Shown here one piece after another: positions 7,900 to 16,369 of a stretch of DNA of 64,000 nt. The notes below the pieces were generated by a model. That model was given only the letters and a program-made list of their open reading frames with translations. It searched no databases and had not been told where the DNA came from. The first letter of the stretch is position 1, and the number at the start of each line of letters is the position of its first letter. The translations under genes were made by a program, and so were the position numbers. Location: positions 1,743,501-1,807,500 of the forward strand of contig NZ_CP011492.1 of NCBI RefSeq assembly GCF_001011035.1, read 5' to 3'. This DNA is from Streptomyces sp. CNQ-509. GTDB lineage: Bacteria; Actinomycetota; Actinomycetes; Streptomycetales; Streptomycetaceae.

Positions 7900-9240
7900 G
7901 TGGCCGACGAATCCCGCGCCTACCGCGACCTCCTCCCCGACCTCGCCCCCTGGCACGCCTCGCGCGACTTCCGCCTCATGTGGGTCGCGGGCCTCATCAC
8001 CGCCTTCGGCAGCTTCCTCACCTTCGTCGCCCTCCCGGTGCAGGTGAAGGAGCTGACCGGCTCCGCCCTCGCGGTCGGCGCCATCGGCACCGTCGAGCTG
8101 GTCCCGCTCATCGTCTTCGGGCTCTACGGCGGCGCCCTCGCCGACGCCATGGACAAGCGGAAGCTAATCCTCTACAGCGAGGCGGGGCTCGGCCTCGTCT
8201 CCGCCGTCCTGCTCCTCAACAGCCTGCTGCCCGAGCCGATGCTCTGGCCCCTCTACGTCGTCGCCGCGCTCACCAGCGCGCTCACCGGCATCCAGCGCCC
8301 GGCCCTGGACTCGATCGTCCCGCGCATCGTGCCGCACGAGCACCTGCCCGCCGCCGCCGCGCTCAACTCCCTGCGCTGGCAGCTCGGCGGCATCGCCGGC
8401 CCCGCGCTCGCCGGTTTCATCGTCGCGTACGCCGGGCTGCCCTGGGCGTACGCGCTGGACGCCGGGACGTTCGCCGTCTCCGTCGGCCTCGCGCTGATGC
8501 TCGCCCCGTCCCCCGCCGCCCGCGAGGCGGTGGCGCCGAGCCTGCGCGCGATAGCGGAGGGCGCGCGCTACGCGTGGAACCGCAAGGAGCTGCTCGGCAC
8601 GTACGCCATCGACCTGGCGGCGATGTTCTTCGCCTTCCCGCTCGCGCTCTTCCCGTTCCTCGCCGACGACCTGGACGCGCCGTGGGCGCTGGGGCTGATG
8701 TACGCGGCGCTGCCCGCCGGTTCGCTGCTGGTGAGCCTCACCAGCGGATGGACCCGGCGGGTGCACCGGCACGGCCGCGCGGTGATGCTGTCGGCGGTCG
8801 GCTGGGGGCTGGCGATCACGGCGGCGGGGATGATGCCGAACGCCTGGGCGGTGCTGTTGCTGCTCATGGTGGCGGGCGCGTTCGACATGGTCAGCGGGGT
8901 GTTCCGGGCGGCGATGTGGAACCAGACCATCCCCGACGAGCTACGCGGCCGGCTCGCCGGCATCGAGCTGCTGTCGTACTCGGTCGGCCCGGTGGCCGGG
9001 CAGTTCCGCTCCGGCGGGGTGGCAGCGCTGACGAGCGTGCGGACGTCGATCTGGTCGGGCGGGGTGATGTGCGCGGGCGCGGTGGTGCTGCTGGCCGCGT
9101 GCCTGCCGAAGCTGATGACGTACGACGCCCGCACGAACGAGCACGCGGTAAGGGAGCGGGACCGCCGCGCCGCGGCGGCGGCGGAGAAGGCGGGAAAGGG
9201 CGGCCCGGAGGGCGTGCCGGCCCCGGACCCGGCGACGTGA
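7900..9240 (+). CDS. MFS transporter of the EntS/MFS_3 type
   Basis: 446 aa with about 12 hydrophobic segments. The N-terminal half shows FRLMWVAGLITAFGSFLTFV, the loop-2/3 motif GGALADAMDKRKLI (MFS signature) and ALTGIQRPALDSIVPR; helix 5 has LGGIAGPALAGF. This arrangement is that of enterobactin-exporter-like MFS_3 proteins, which export siderophores or drugs. The C-terminal tail is Lys/Glu/Ala-rich and cytoplasmic. The frame is open far upstream through the repeat array, but homology begins near the GTG at 7900, which I choose as start. The gap to the preceding gene is 91 bases. Confidence 0.8.
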   Translation: MADESRAYRDLLPDLAPWHASRDFRLMWVAGLITAFGSFLTFVALPVQVKELTGSALAVGAIGTVELVPLIVFGLYGGALADAMDKRKLILYSEAGLGLVSAVLLLNSLLPEPMLWPLYVVAALTSALTGIQRPALDSIVPRIVPHEHLPAAAALNSLRWQLGGIAGPALAGFIVAYAGLPWAYALDAGTFAVSVGLALMLAPSPAAREAVAPSLRAIAEGARYAWNRKELLGTYAIDLAAMFFAFPLALFPFLADDLDAPWALGLMYAALPAGSLLVSLTSGWTRRVHRHGRAVMLSAVGWGLAITAAGMMPNAWAVLLLLMVAGAFDMVSGVFRAAMWNQTIPDELRGRLAGIELLSYSVGPVAGQFRSGGVAALTSVRTSIWSGGVMCAGAVVLLAACLPKLMTYDARTNEHAVRERDRRAAAAAEKAGKGGPEGVPAPDPAT

Positions 9241-9248
9241 CGCCGCGG

Positions 9249-9300
9249 ACCGAAGAGGACCGAAGAGGACCGAAGAGGACCGAAGAGGACCGAGGAGGAC
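9249..9300. repeat. 10-bp tandem repeat after the MFS gene
   Basis: CGAAGAGGAC stands four times in direct succession (9251-9290), followed by a variant CGAGGAGGAC and a partial copy. It begins immediately after the transporter stop codon and separates convergent genes. No hairpin potential; it looks like a slippage-generated minisatellite. Confidence 0.85.
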
Positions 9301-9336
9301 CGAGGCGACGGCCGCCCGCCGCCGCCCTCTACCCCC

Positions 9337-9570
9337 TCAGCGGCCCGGCCCGCCCCCGCGGTCCCCCTCGTCGTTCCACCGGCTGTCCTCGTCCCACTCC
9401 TCGTTGCGCGCCTCCGCCGTCTCGATCGCCCGCGCCGCCTCCTCCGGCGTCGCGTACGGCCCGAGCCGGTTCAGGGCCCGGCACTGCGGGCCCTCCTCGA
9501 CCTTCTTGTGCTCCAGGCAGTAGTACCATTCGCCCGGTTTGCCCGCCGTCTTCTTCTTGAACAGCGCCAT
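9337..9570 (-). CDS. Small conserved hypothetical protein
   Basis: 77 aa: [20 protein letters not shown] at the start, then [19 protein letters not shown] and [20 protein letters not shown] with an acidic, Gly-rich end. Two cysteines (CLEH and QCRA) are spaced like a weak metal or disulfide pair. Similar short proteins are found across Streptomyces without known function. The ATG at 9570 follows GAGGAG by four bases; an ATG four codons upstream has no ribosome site. It is divergent from map. Confidence 0.75.
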   Translation of the reverse strand: MALFKKKTAGKPGEWYYCLEHKKVEEGPQCRALNRLGPYATPEEAARAIETAEARNEEWDEDSRWNDEGDRGGGPGR

Positions 9571-9635
9571 CTCGCTCCTCATCTGCGGCGTGTCTGCGCG
9601 TCTGCCGCCGCCCATCGTGCCCGATCCGCCGCCGA

Positions 9636-9641
9636 TAGACT
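9636..9641 (+). promoter_or_regulatory. -10 element for leaderless map
   Basis: TAGACT followed by seven bases and the ATG of map, with no Shine-Dalgarno. The -35 region (around 9613-9618) is weak. The spacing suggests transcription starts at or next to the initiation codon. Confidence 0.4.
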
Positions 9642-9648
9642 CGGATCC

Positions 9649-10509
9649 ATGTCTGGCCAGTCGTCGCTGCTCGCGCCCGGTACGCTCTCCCCGCCCCGCG
9701 CCGTTCCCGCCGCCATCCCCCGCCCCGAGTACGTCGGGAAGAAGGGACCGGCGCCCTACACCGGACCGGAGGTCCAGGACGCGGAGACCGTCGAGCGGAT
9801 GCGTACCGCCGGGCGGATCGCCGCGCGGGCGATGGCCGCCGCCGCGGAGCACATCGCGCCCGGGGTGACGACGGACGAGCTGGACCGGGTGGCGCACGAG
9901 TACCTGTGCGACCACGGCGCGTACCCCTCCACCCTCGGCTACCGGGGCTTTCCCAAGTCGCTCTGCACGTCGGTCAACGAGGTGATCTGCCACGGCATTC
10001 CGGACTCCACGGTGCTGCGCGACGGCGACATCGTGAACCTCGACGTCACCGCGTTCATCGGCGGCGTGCACGGCGACAACAACGCCACGTACCTCGTCGG
10101 CGAGGTCGACGAGACCTCCCGGCTGCTGGTCGAGCGCACCCGCGAGTCGCTGAACCGCGCCATCAAGGCGGTCCGCCCGGGCCGGCAGGTCAACGTCATC
10201 GGCCGGGTCATCGAGTCGTACGCCAAGCGCTTCGGCTACGGCGTCGTGCGCGACTTCACCGGCCACGGCGTCAACACCGCCTTCCACTCCGGCCTGATCA
10301 TCCCGCACTTCGACGACCCGCGCGCCACGACCGTGATGCGGCCGGGGATGACGTTCACGATCGAGCCGATGCTGACCCTCGGGACGCACGAGTACGACAT
10401 GTGGGACGACGGCTGGACCGTGGTGACCAAGGACCGCAGGCGCACCGCCCAGTTCGAGCACACGCTGGTGGTGACGGAGTCGGGCGCGGAGGTGCTGACC
10501 CTCCCGTGA
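9649..10509 (+). CDS. map: Methionine aminopeptidase, type I
   Basis: Removes the initiator methionine from new proteins in the cytosol. 286 aa including a ~40-residue N-terminal extension with [20 protein letters not shown], common in actinobacterial long-form enzymes. Metal ligands are in place: GDIVNLDVT (first Asp), [10 protein letters not shown] (second Asp), [11 protein letters not shown] (His), FTIEPML (Glu) and AQFEHTLVV (second Glu). The upstream TAGACT box seven bases before the ATG suggests a leaderless transcript. Streptomycetes commonly carry more than one map gene, so this may not be the essential copy. Confidence 0.95.
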   Translation: MSGQSSLLAPGTLSPPRAVPAAIPRPEYVGKKGPAPYTGPEVQDAETVERMRTAGRIAARAMAAAAEHIAPGVTTDELDRVAHEYLCDHGAYPSTLGYRGFPKSLCTSVNEVICHGIPDSTVLRDGDIVNLDVTAFIGGVHGDNNATYLVGEVDETSRLLVERTRESLNRAIKAVRPGRQVNVIGRVIESYAKRFGYGVVRDFTGHGVNTAFHSGLIIPHFDDPRATTVMRPGMTFTIEPMLTLGTHEYDMWDDGWTVVTKDRRRTAQFEHTLVVTESGAEVLTLP

Positions 10510-10594
10510 GCATGCCCGGGATCGCCCGGGTGATACCGGCGCAGCGCCGGGCACCACTGACTCGGGGAAGCATCTCCCTAGAGGGAGCGCAGCG

Positions 10595-10792
10595 GGCGAC
10601 GGCGTGCGCTTCCACGTCTTCGAGGGCGTGCCCAATCCGGCCGCGTACAAGCGCGGTTACCGCCGGCTGCTGGACGAGCTGCCGGTGGACGACCTGGAGA
10701 AGCAGCGGGTGGTCGAGGAGTGCCGCCGCGCGTTCACCCTCAACACGGACCTCTTCCGCGCCCTGGAGCCCGCGGACCCGCTGACCGCCTGA
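10595..10792 (+). pseudogene. C-terminal remnant of a heme oxygenase
   Basis: The frame reads GDGVRFHVFEGVPNPAAYKR and continues GYRRLLDELPVDDLEKQRVV, EECRRAFTLNTDLFRALE. This matches the last ~60 residues of biliverdin-forming heme oxygenases (GxGvrFyxFegI... and FxLNxxLFxaL). The first ~150 residues, with the heme-ligand His and the distal-helix glycines, are absent: only ~85 bases separate map from the fragment. The apparent GTG start at 10604 has no ribosome site. It is most simply a deletion remnant. Confidence 0.65.
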
Positions 10793-10813
10793 CCCGCCCG
10801 GCCGGTGCCCCCC

Positions 10814-10844
10814 TTGCGCTGGAGTGCACTCGAGGGTGCATGGT
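10814..10844 (+). promoter_or_regulatory. MerR-type promoter with 19-bp spacer
   Basis: TTGCGC (10814-10819) and CATGGT (10839-10844) are separated by 19 bases, the over-long spacer characteristic of MerR-activated promoters. The spacer holds the 10-bp palindrome GAGTGCACTC (10822-10831). The ATG of the aldo/keto reductase begins seven bases after the -10 box, so the mRNA would be leaderless. The cognate regulator is not adjacent. Confidence 0.5.
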
Positions 10845-10851
10845 CGTGACC

Positions 10852-11832
10852 ATGGACAAGCGGACTCTGGGACGTACGGGCATCGAGGTCAGCGCTCTCG
10901 GCTTCGGCTGCTGGGCGATCGGCGGCGAGTGGTGGGACGCCGGGGGCGACCCGCTGGGCTGGGGCAAGGTGGACGACGACGAGTCGGTACGGGCCGTGCA
11001 CCGCGCCCTCGACGGCGGCGTCACCTTCTTCGACACCGCCGACGTCTACGGCACGGGACACAGCGAGACCGTGCTCGGCCGCGCGCTCGCGGGCCGCCGC
11101 GACGACGTCGTCATCGCCACGAAGTGGGGCAACGTCTTCGACGCCGACCGCAGGACGCTGCTCTCCCGCGACCTCTCCCCCGGCTACGCACGCCGGGCAC
11201 TGACCGACTCGCTGCGCCGGCTCGGCACCGACCGCGTCGACCTGTACCAACTGCACATCGGCGACGCCGGCTTCGCGGAGGCGGCGGAACTGCGCGAGGC
11301 GTGCGAGGACTTCGTCCGCGAGGGGCTGATCCGCGCGTACGCCTGGAGCACCGACGACCCCGCGCGCGCCGCGGCGTTCGCCGAGGGCCCGCACTGCGCG
11401 GCGGTGCAGCACCGGCTCAACGTGCTGGAGGACGCCCCGGAGATGCTGGCGCTGTGCGCGGAGCGCGGCCTCGCCAGCGTCAACCGCAGCCCGCTGGCGA
11501 TGGGGCTGCTCTCCGGCGCGTACGACGCGGGCTCGCGGGTCGGCGCCGGCGACATCCGGGCGACGCCGCCGGCATGGCTGACGTACTTCGGCGCCGACGG
11601 GCGGGTGGCGCCGGGGTGGCTGCCGCGGATCGAGGCGATCCGCGACATCCTCACCTCCGGCGGGCGCACCGTGGCGCAGGGTGCGCTGGCCTGGATCTGG
11701 GCCCGCAGCCCGCACACGGTCCCGATCCCCGGCTTCCGCACGGTGGCGCAGGCGGCACAGAACGCGGGCGCCCTGGCCGCGGGCCCGCTGACCGCGGCAC
11801 AAATGGCGGAGATCGACGGGCTGCTGACGTAG
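10852..11832 (+). CDS. Aldo/keto reductase
   Basis: NADPH-dependent reductase of sugar or other carbonyl compounds, ~326 aa, (beta/alpha)8 fold. The catalytic tetrad is visible: Asp and Tyr in FFDTADVYGTGHSE (~58-71), Lys in VVIATKWGNVF (~88) and His in DLYQLHIGD (~133). The cofactor-binding C-terminus has TVPIPGFRTVAQAAQN. It belongs to the soluble YajO/Gcy-like group. I choose the ATG at 10852 because the MerR-type -10 box ends seven bases before it; an ATG four codons upstream overlaps that box. Confidence 0.9.
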   Translation: MDKRTLGRTGIEVSALGFGCWAIGGEWWDAGGDPLGWGKVDDDESVRAVHRALDGGVTFFDTADVYGTGHSETVLGRALAGRRDDVVIATKWGNVFDADRRTLLSRDLSPGYARRALTDSLRRLGTDRVDLYQLHIGDAGFAEAAELREACEDFVREGLIRAYAWSTDDPARAAAFAEGPHCAAVQHRLNVLEDAPEMLALCAERGLASVNRSPLAMGLLSGAYDAGSRVGAGDIRATPPAWLTYFGADGRVAPGWLPRIEAIRDILTSGGRTVAQGALAWIWARSPHTVPIPGFRTVAQAAQNAGALAAGPLTAAQMAEIDGLLT

Positions 11833-11856
11833 CACGCCGCGACCCCGCCGACTCCG

Positions 11857-12885
11857 CTACGGCCGGTCCTGCGGCAGGGCGCTCGACTCGCGCAGCGCCA
11901 GCTCGTAGGGCGCCAGCAGCGTCGTCGGCGGGGCCTCCGCCGGGCCCTCGATCCGCGCCAGCAGCGCCTTCACCGCCAGCCTGGCCAGCTCCTGCTTGTC
12001 GGGCGCCACGCTGGTCAGCGACGGCACCATGTACCGCGCCTCCTGGATGTCGTCGAAGCCGACCACCGCGAGGTCGGCCGGAATCGCCAGGCCCTCGTCG
12101 TGCGCGACGCGCATCGCGCCCGACGCCATCATGTCGGTGAAGCAGAACACCGCGTCGGGCGGCTCCCGGAGCGCCAGCAGCTCCCGCATGGCCGCCGCCC
12201 CGCCCGCCCGGGTGTACGACCCCACGGCGGGCGCCAGCGCCTGGTCGTACGCGAGGCCCGCCTCGGCCAGCGCCTCGCGGTGGCCCTGCATGCGCTGCAG
12301 GGCGGTGGCCGTCGTGCGGTCGTCGTGCTGCCAGCCGATGACGCCGATGCGGCGGCGGCCGCGGCCGACGAGGTGCCGGGTGGCGTCGCGGGCGGCGGCG
12401 ACGTTGTCGATGAGCACGTGGTCGGCGGGGACCTCGTAGTCGCGCTCGCCGAGCAGCACGAGCGGGACGCGGCGCTCGCGGGCGGCGAGCGCCGTCTGGT
12501 CCAGGCCGAGAGGGCTGAGGAGCACGCCGTCGATGAGCGGGTCGCCGAGGCCGCAGGCCAGCCGCAGCTCCTCCGCCGGATCACCGTCGGTGACCTCGAT
12601 GAGGACGGTCTGCCCGCTCTCCTTGGCGGCGGCGATGACGCAGGTGGCCAGCTCCGCGAAGTAGGGCGCGACGAGTTCCGGTACGGCAAGCGCGATGACC
12701 CCGCTGCGGCCGGTGCGCAGATGGCGGGCGGAGGCGTGCGGGCGGTAGCCGAGTTCGTCGATGGCGCGCAGCACGCGCTCGCGGGTCGGCTCGGCGACGC
12801 GCGCGGCGCCGCGGACCACGTTCGAGACGGTCTTGATCGAGACACCGGCGCGCTCTGCGACGTCCTTGAGGCGGGCCCCGGGCAC
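11857..12885 (-). CDS. LacI-family repressor of the arabinoside operon
   Basis: 342 aa. The HTH and hinge are complete: ARLKDVAERAGVSIKTVSNV, VVRGAARVAEPTRERVL, ELGYRPHASARHLRTG. The effector domain ends with VVGFDDIQEARYMVPSLTSV, as in sugar-responsive LacI proteins. Start GTG 12885 is preceded by GGGAGGAAGCC. It is divergent from a sugar ABC transporter/GH51 operon, and the 150-base gap contains TACAACGTTGTA plus a half copy, probably its operator. The likely inducer is arabinose or an arabino-oligosaccharide, inferred from the neighbouring arabinofuranosidase. Confidence 0.9.
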   Translation of the reverse strand: MPGARLKDVAERAGVSIKTVSNVVRGAARVAEPTRERVLRAIDELGYRPHASARHLRTGRSGVIALAVPELVAPYFAELATCVIAAAKESGQTVLIEVTDGDPAEELRLACGLGDPLIDGVLLSPLGLDQTALAARERRVPLVLLGERDYEVPADHVLIDNVAAARDATRHLVGRGRRRIGVIGWQHDDRTTATALQRMQGHREALAEAGLAYDQALAPAVGSYTRAGGAAAMRELLALREPPDAVFCFTDMMASGAMRVAHDEGLAIPADLAVVGFDDIQEARYMVPSLTSVAPDKQELARLAVKALLARIEGPAEAPPTTLLAPYELALRESSALPQDRP

Positions 12886-12969
12886 GGCTTCCTCCCGATT
12901 CCTCCGAGGTTCTGGTGCGCACACCCTACGCCTTCTGCGCGGGCTGTTGACGTGGTGCGCACGGCGATA

Positions 12970-13005
12970 TACAACGTTCCACCAAGAGCGCATTACAACG
13001 TTGTA
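12970..13005. promoter_or_regulatory. Candidate LacI operator pair
   Basis: TACAACGTTGTA (12994-13005) is a perfect 12-bp palindrome with the central CG typical of LacI operators. TACAACGTT (12970-12978) is a partial copy 24 bp upstream, about two helical turns and a bit. Both lie between the repressor gene and the sugar-binding-protein gene, suiting control of both directions. Confidence 0.6.
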
Positions 13006-13034
13006 CAAGTTCGCCGCGGAAAGGGACATCCGCC

Positions 13035-14438
13035 ATGCTCCGACGCCTCGACTCCCCCGGCCGCCCGGCCCCCGACCCCGCCCGCGGCACACCTGCAGCC
13101 CCGTACGCACCCTCCCGCCGCGCCCTGCTGCGCGGCGGTGCGGGCCTCGCCGCGGGCGCCGCCGCCACCGCGGCGCTCACCGGCTGCGGCACCACCATCG
13201 CCCAGGGCTTCACCGGCGGCGAACCCCCCGCGGACCGGCTGAACTTCTGGAACCCCTTCACCGGCGGCGACGGCGAACGCATGGTCGCCATGCAGGACCT
13301 GTACGAGAAGGACCACCCCGACAGCACCCTGCGGGCGACCACCTTCGTCTGGGGCAACCCGTACTACACCAAGCTGAGCCTGGCCACCATCGGCGAGCGC
13401 CCCCCGCACGTCGCCATCGCGCACCTGTCGAAGCTGCCGGTGCTCGCCCAGGCCGGGCTGCTCAGCGAGCTGCCCGCCGACGCGCTCGCCAAGCAGGGCA
13501 TGACGCCGGAGAAGTTCGACGCCAAGCCCTGGCGCAAGTCCCACGTCGACGACCGCCTCTACGGCATCCCGATCGACACCCACCCCTTCGCGCTGTACTT
13601 CCGCACCGACGTCGCCGAGAAGGCCGGCCTGCTCGACGGCGGCGAACTGGTCGACATCGACGGCGCGGACAAGTTCGCCGACGCGCTGCGCGCCGCGAAG
13701 GAGGTCACCGGCGTCTGGGGCGGCTCGGTCGCCTCGATCAAGGACACCGCCACCCAGTTCCGCATGTTCCTGTCCTTCTACACCCAGCTCGGCGGCCGGC
13801 CGCTGGTCGGCGACGCCGGCGCCACCGTGACGGTCGACCTCGACGCCGCCGAGGAGGCGCTCGCGTACATCCAGCGCCTGGGCAAGGAGAAGCTGATACC
13901 CACGGGCGCCAACGGGCAGGCCGCCATCACCCTGCTCACCACCGGCGAGGCCGGGTTCCTGATGGACGGCGTGTGGCAGATCGTCGCCGTCCTGGACTCG
14001 GGGGCGAAGTTCGACATGCGGCCCCTGCCGCGGATCTTCGACGACGCCCCGTACGCCTGCTTCGCCGACAGCCACGCCCTGGTGCTGCCCCGGCAGCCGA
14101 AGCAGGACGACGGCCGCCTCGACCTGTCGCTGGAGTTCACCGCCTCGCTGCTGGCGAAGAGCAAGCTGTGGGCGGAGGGCGGGCACGTCCCCGCGTGGCT
14201 GCCGACCCAGCGCTCGGCCGCGTACCGGGAGCTGACGCCCCAGTCCCACTACACCGAAGCCGCCGAGGGCGCCGTCTACGACCCCGTCGCCTGGTACGGC
14301 GGCGCGGGCAGCAATCTGCAGAACCGGGTGGGCGACGCGGTCAGCGCCGCGCTCGCCGGCCGGTCGACGCCGCGCGCAGCCGCGGCCCGGGTCCGCGAGG
14401 AGCTGCGCACGCTCGCGGACGTCGAGTCCCCGATCTGA
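13035..14438 (+). CDS. ABC transporter sugar-binding lipoprotein
   Basis: 467 aa, family 1 extracellular solute-binding protein. The signal combines a twin-arginine motif (SRRALLRGG, ~27-35) with a lipobox (ALTGC, Cys-51), so it is probably Tat-exported and then lipidated. The mature domain has LNFWNPFTGGDGE, the hinge region DVAEKAGL and GEAGFLMDGVWQI. First gene of a four-gene operon; expected to hand arabino-oligosaccharides to the two permeases that follow. No ATPase gene is present, as usual in Streptomyces, where a shared MsiK-type ATPase energises many sugar importers. Confidence 0.9.
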   Translation: MLRRLDSPGRPAPDPARGTPAAPYAPSRRALLRGGAGLAAGAAATAALTGCGTTIAQGFTGGEPPADRLNFWNPFTGGDGERMVAMQDLYEKDHPDSTLRATTFVWGNPYYTKLSLATIGERPPHVAIAHLSKLPVLAQAGLLSELPADALAKQGMTPEKFDAKPWRKSHVDDRLYGIPIDTHPFALYFRTDVAEKAGLLDGGELVDIDGADKFADALRAAKEVTGVWGGSVASIKDTATQFRMFLSFYTQLGGRPLVGDAGATVTVDLDAAEEALAYIQRLGKEKLIPTGANGQAAITLLTTGEAGFLMDGVWQIVAVLDSGAKFDMRPLPRIFDDAPYACFADSHALVLPRQPKQDDGRLDLSLEFTASLLAKSKLWAEGGHVPAWLPTQRSAAYRELTPQSHYTEAAEGAVYDPVAWYGGAGSNLQNRVGDAVSAALAGRSTPRAAAARVREELRTLADVESPI

Positions 14439-14477
14439 CCCCCGCCGCCCCCACCCCCTCGAACGAAAGGCATCCCC

Positions 14478-15410
14478 GTGGCGAGCACAGTCGGCACCGG
14501 CGCCCTCACCCCCGACCGGTCACGCCCCCGCGAAACCCGCGGCCGGCTCGCGGGCCCGGCCCTGGTCGCGCCGTTCGCGCTTTTTTACATCGTTTTCCTC
14601 CTCGGTCCGCTCCTCTACACCTTCGTGGCGGGCTTCTTCAACGGCAGCCTGCTGCGCGACGGCTTCGGCAGTTGGGTCGGCTTCTCCAACTACGCGGACG
14701 TGCTGGGCGACTCCGAGTTCTGGCGCACCCTGAAGCACACCCTGTGGTTCACCGTGCTCACCACCATCCCGCTGGTGCTGCTGGCGCTGGGTCTCGCGAT
14801 CCTCGCCGACCGGTTCGTACGCGGCCGGTGGTTCATCCGCTTCGCCTTCTTCGCGCCGTACGTCATCCCGTCCGCGTCGGTCTCCCTGATCTTCATGTGG
14901 GGCGTGCTCGCCGACCAGACCGGCCTGGCCCAGGACTGGCTGAAGACCCTCGGCGTCAGCTCGCCGCCGTCCTGGCTCGGCGATCCCAGCTGGGCGATGT
15001 GGTCGCTGGCCGGCGTCACCGTCTGGTGGACCATCGGCTTCAACTTCGTGCTCTACCTCGCCGGTCTGCAGGAGATCCCCCGCGACGTGCACGAGGCCGC
15101 CGCCATGGACGGCGCCGGGCCCTGGCAGCGGATCCGGCACGTGGTCATCCCCATGCTGGGGCGGACGACGACGCTCGTCACCGTGCTCCAGATCGTCGCC
15201 TCGCTGAAGGTCTTCGACCAGATCTACATGATGACCGCCGGCGGCCCCGACGGCTCCACCCGGCCCACGCTGCAGTACATCGTCGACACCGGCTTCACCG
15301 ACGGCCGCACCGGCTACGCCTCGGTCGTCTCCCTCTTCCTCTTCCTCGTCATCCTGCTGATCTCCCTGGTCTGGTTCTTCCTCGTCCGCCGGGCAGAGAA
15401 GGAGAGCTGA
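14478..15410 (+). CDS. Sugar ABC transporter permease (MalF/UgpA type)
   Basis: 310 aa, six membrane helices. The EAA loop that contacts the ATPase is present: LQEIPRDVHEAAAMDGAGPW (~198-217) followed by QRIRHVVIPML. The sequence GPDGSTRPTLQYIVDTGF before the last helix is typical of sugar permeases of this class. GTG start at 14478 follows GAAAGGCATCCCC. Stop to next start is three bases, so it is translated together with the second permease. Confidence 0.9.
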   Translation: MASTVGTGALTPDRSRPRETRGRLAGPALVAPFALFYIVFLLGPLLYTFVAGFFNGSLLRDGFGSWVGFSNYADVLGDSEFWRTLKHTLWFTVLTTIPLVLLALGLAILADRFVRGRWFIRFAFFAPYVIPSASVSLIFMWGVLADQTGLAQDWLKTLGVSSPPSWLGDPSWAMWSLAGVTVWWTIGFNFVLYLAGLQEIPRDVHEAAAMDGAGPWQRIRHVVIPMLGRTTTLVTVLQIVASLKVFDQIYMMTAGGPDGSTRPTLQYIVDTGFTDGRTGYASVVSLFLFLVILLISLVWFFLVRRAEKES

Positions 15411-15413
15411 GCC

Positions 15414-16319
15414 ATGGCCCACACCAAAGAAGGCCCCGCCGCCACCGCCGCCGCGCCCGCCCGCGCAGAAGCGAAGGACCCCGCGCCCCGCCGCGGCTAC
15501 GACGCCGAGAAGCTCTTCAACCGCGTCGCGCTCGGCGTCCTCGTCGCCTTCGCGCTGCTGTGGCTGGTGCCGCTGCTGTTCGCGACGGCGATATCCATCC
15601 GTCCCGCCGACGAGATAGCCGTCGACCCGGCTTCCTGGTTCACCTCGAACCCCACCTTCGCGGCGTACGAGGACCTCTTCGACAAGGGCAAGCTGCCCTA
15701 CTGGTACGCCAACAGCTTCATCGTCTCGCTGCTGACCACGGTGCTCACCGTCGTCACCGCCTCACTCGCCGCCTTCGGCCTCTCCCAGGTGCGCTTCCGC
15801 TTCCGCCGCGGGGTCTTCCTGCTGCTGCTCGCCGGGATCATGATCCCGATGCAGGTGCTGATGATCCCGCAGTTCCTGGCGCTCCAGGAGGTGGGCCTCC
15901 TCAACACGTACTGGGGCGTGGTCCTGCCGCAGGTGCCGAACGTCGTCGCCGTCTTCGTCTTCAAGCAGTTCTTCGACGGCATCCCCAGGGAGCTGATCGA
16001 GGCCGCGCGCGCCGACGGCGCCGGCTGGCTCCGCACGTACGGGCAGATCGTGATGCCCGTCTCCCGGCCCGCCGTGTCGGCCGTGACGATCTTCGTCTTC
16101 GTGGCCGTGTGGAACAACTTCCTCTGGCCGCTGCTGGTCGTCACCGACCCGGAGATGATGACGCTGCCGGTCGGGCTCAACTCCGTACAGGACGCCTTCG
16201 GCATCCCGTACGCGCAGCTCATGGCCTCCGCCGTGCTGGGCGCCATCCCCCTGCTCGTCGTCTTCGCGCTCTTCCAGCGCCGCATCGTCGAGGGCATCGC
16301 CGGTACGGGCCTGAAGTAG
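15414..16319 (+). CDS. Sugar ABC transporter permease (MalG/UgpE type)
   Basis: 301 aa, six helices after a ~40-residue cytoplasmic N-terminus. The EAA loop reads FFDGIPRELIEAARADGAGW (~185-204), and QVLMIPQFLALQEVGLLNTY precedes helix 4. Together with the preceding permease it forms the heterodimeric channel. Start ATG with GGAGAGCTGAGCC upstream. The GH51 gene begins 50 bases downstream in the same direction. Confidence 0.9.
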   Translation: MAHTKEGPAATAAAPARAEAKDPAPRRGYDAEKLFNRVALGVLVAFALLWLVPLLFATAISIRPADEIAVDPASWFTSNPTFAAYEDLFDKGKLPYWYANSFIVSLLTTVLTVVTASLAAFGLSQVRFRFRRGVFLLLLAGIMIPMQVLMIPQFLALQEVGLLNTYWGVVLPQVPNVVAVFVFKQFFDGIPRELIEAARADGAGWLRTYGQIVMPVSRPAVSAVTIFVFVAVWNNFLWPLLVVTDPEMMTLPVGLNSVQDAFGIPYAQLMASAVLGAIPLLVVFALFQRRIVEGIAGTGLK

Positions 16320-16369
16320 GCCCGTACCCCCCGAGAACCACTGTCAACGCCCCCGGAGAAAGGCACCGC

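Noticed and set aside
6484..9240. A 918-codon open frame through the repeat array
   Set aside because: The first ~470 codons are repeat translation and the shadow of the gene at 7200; transporter homology begins near 7900.
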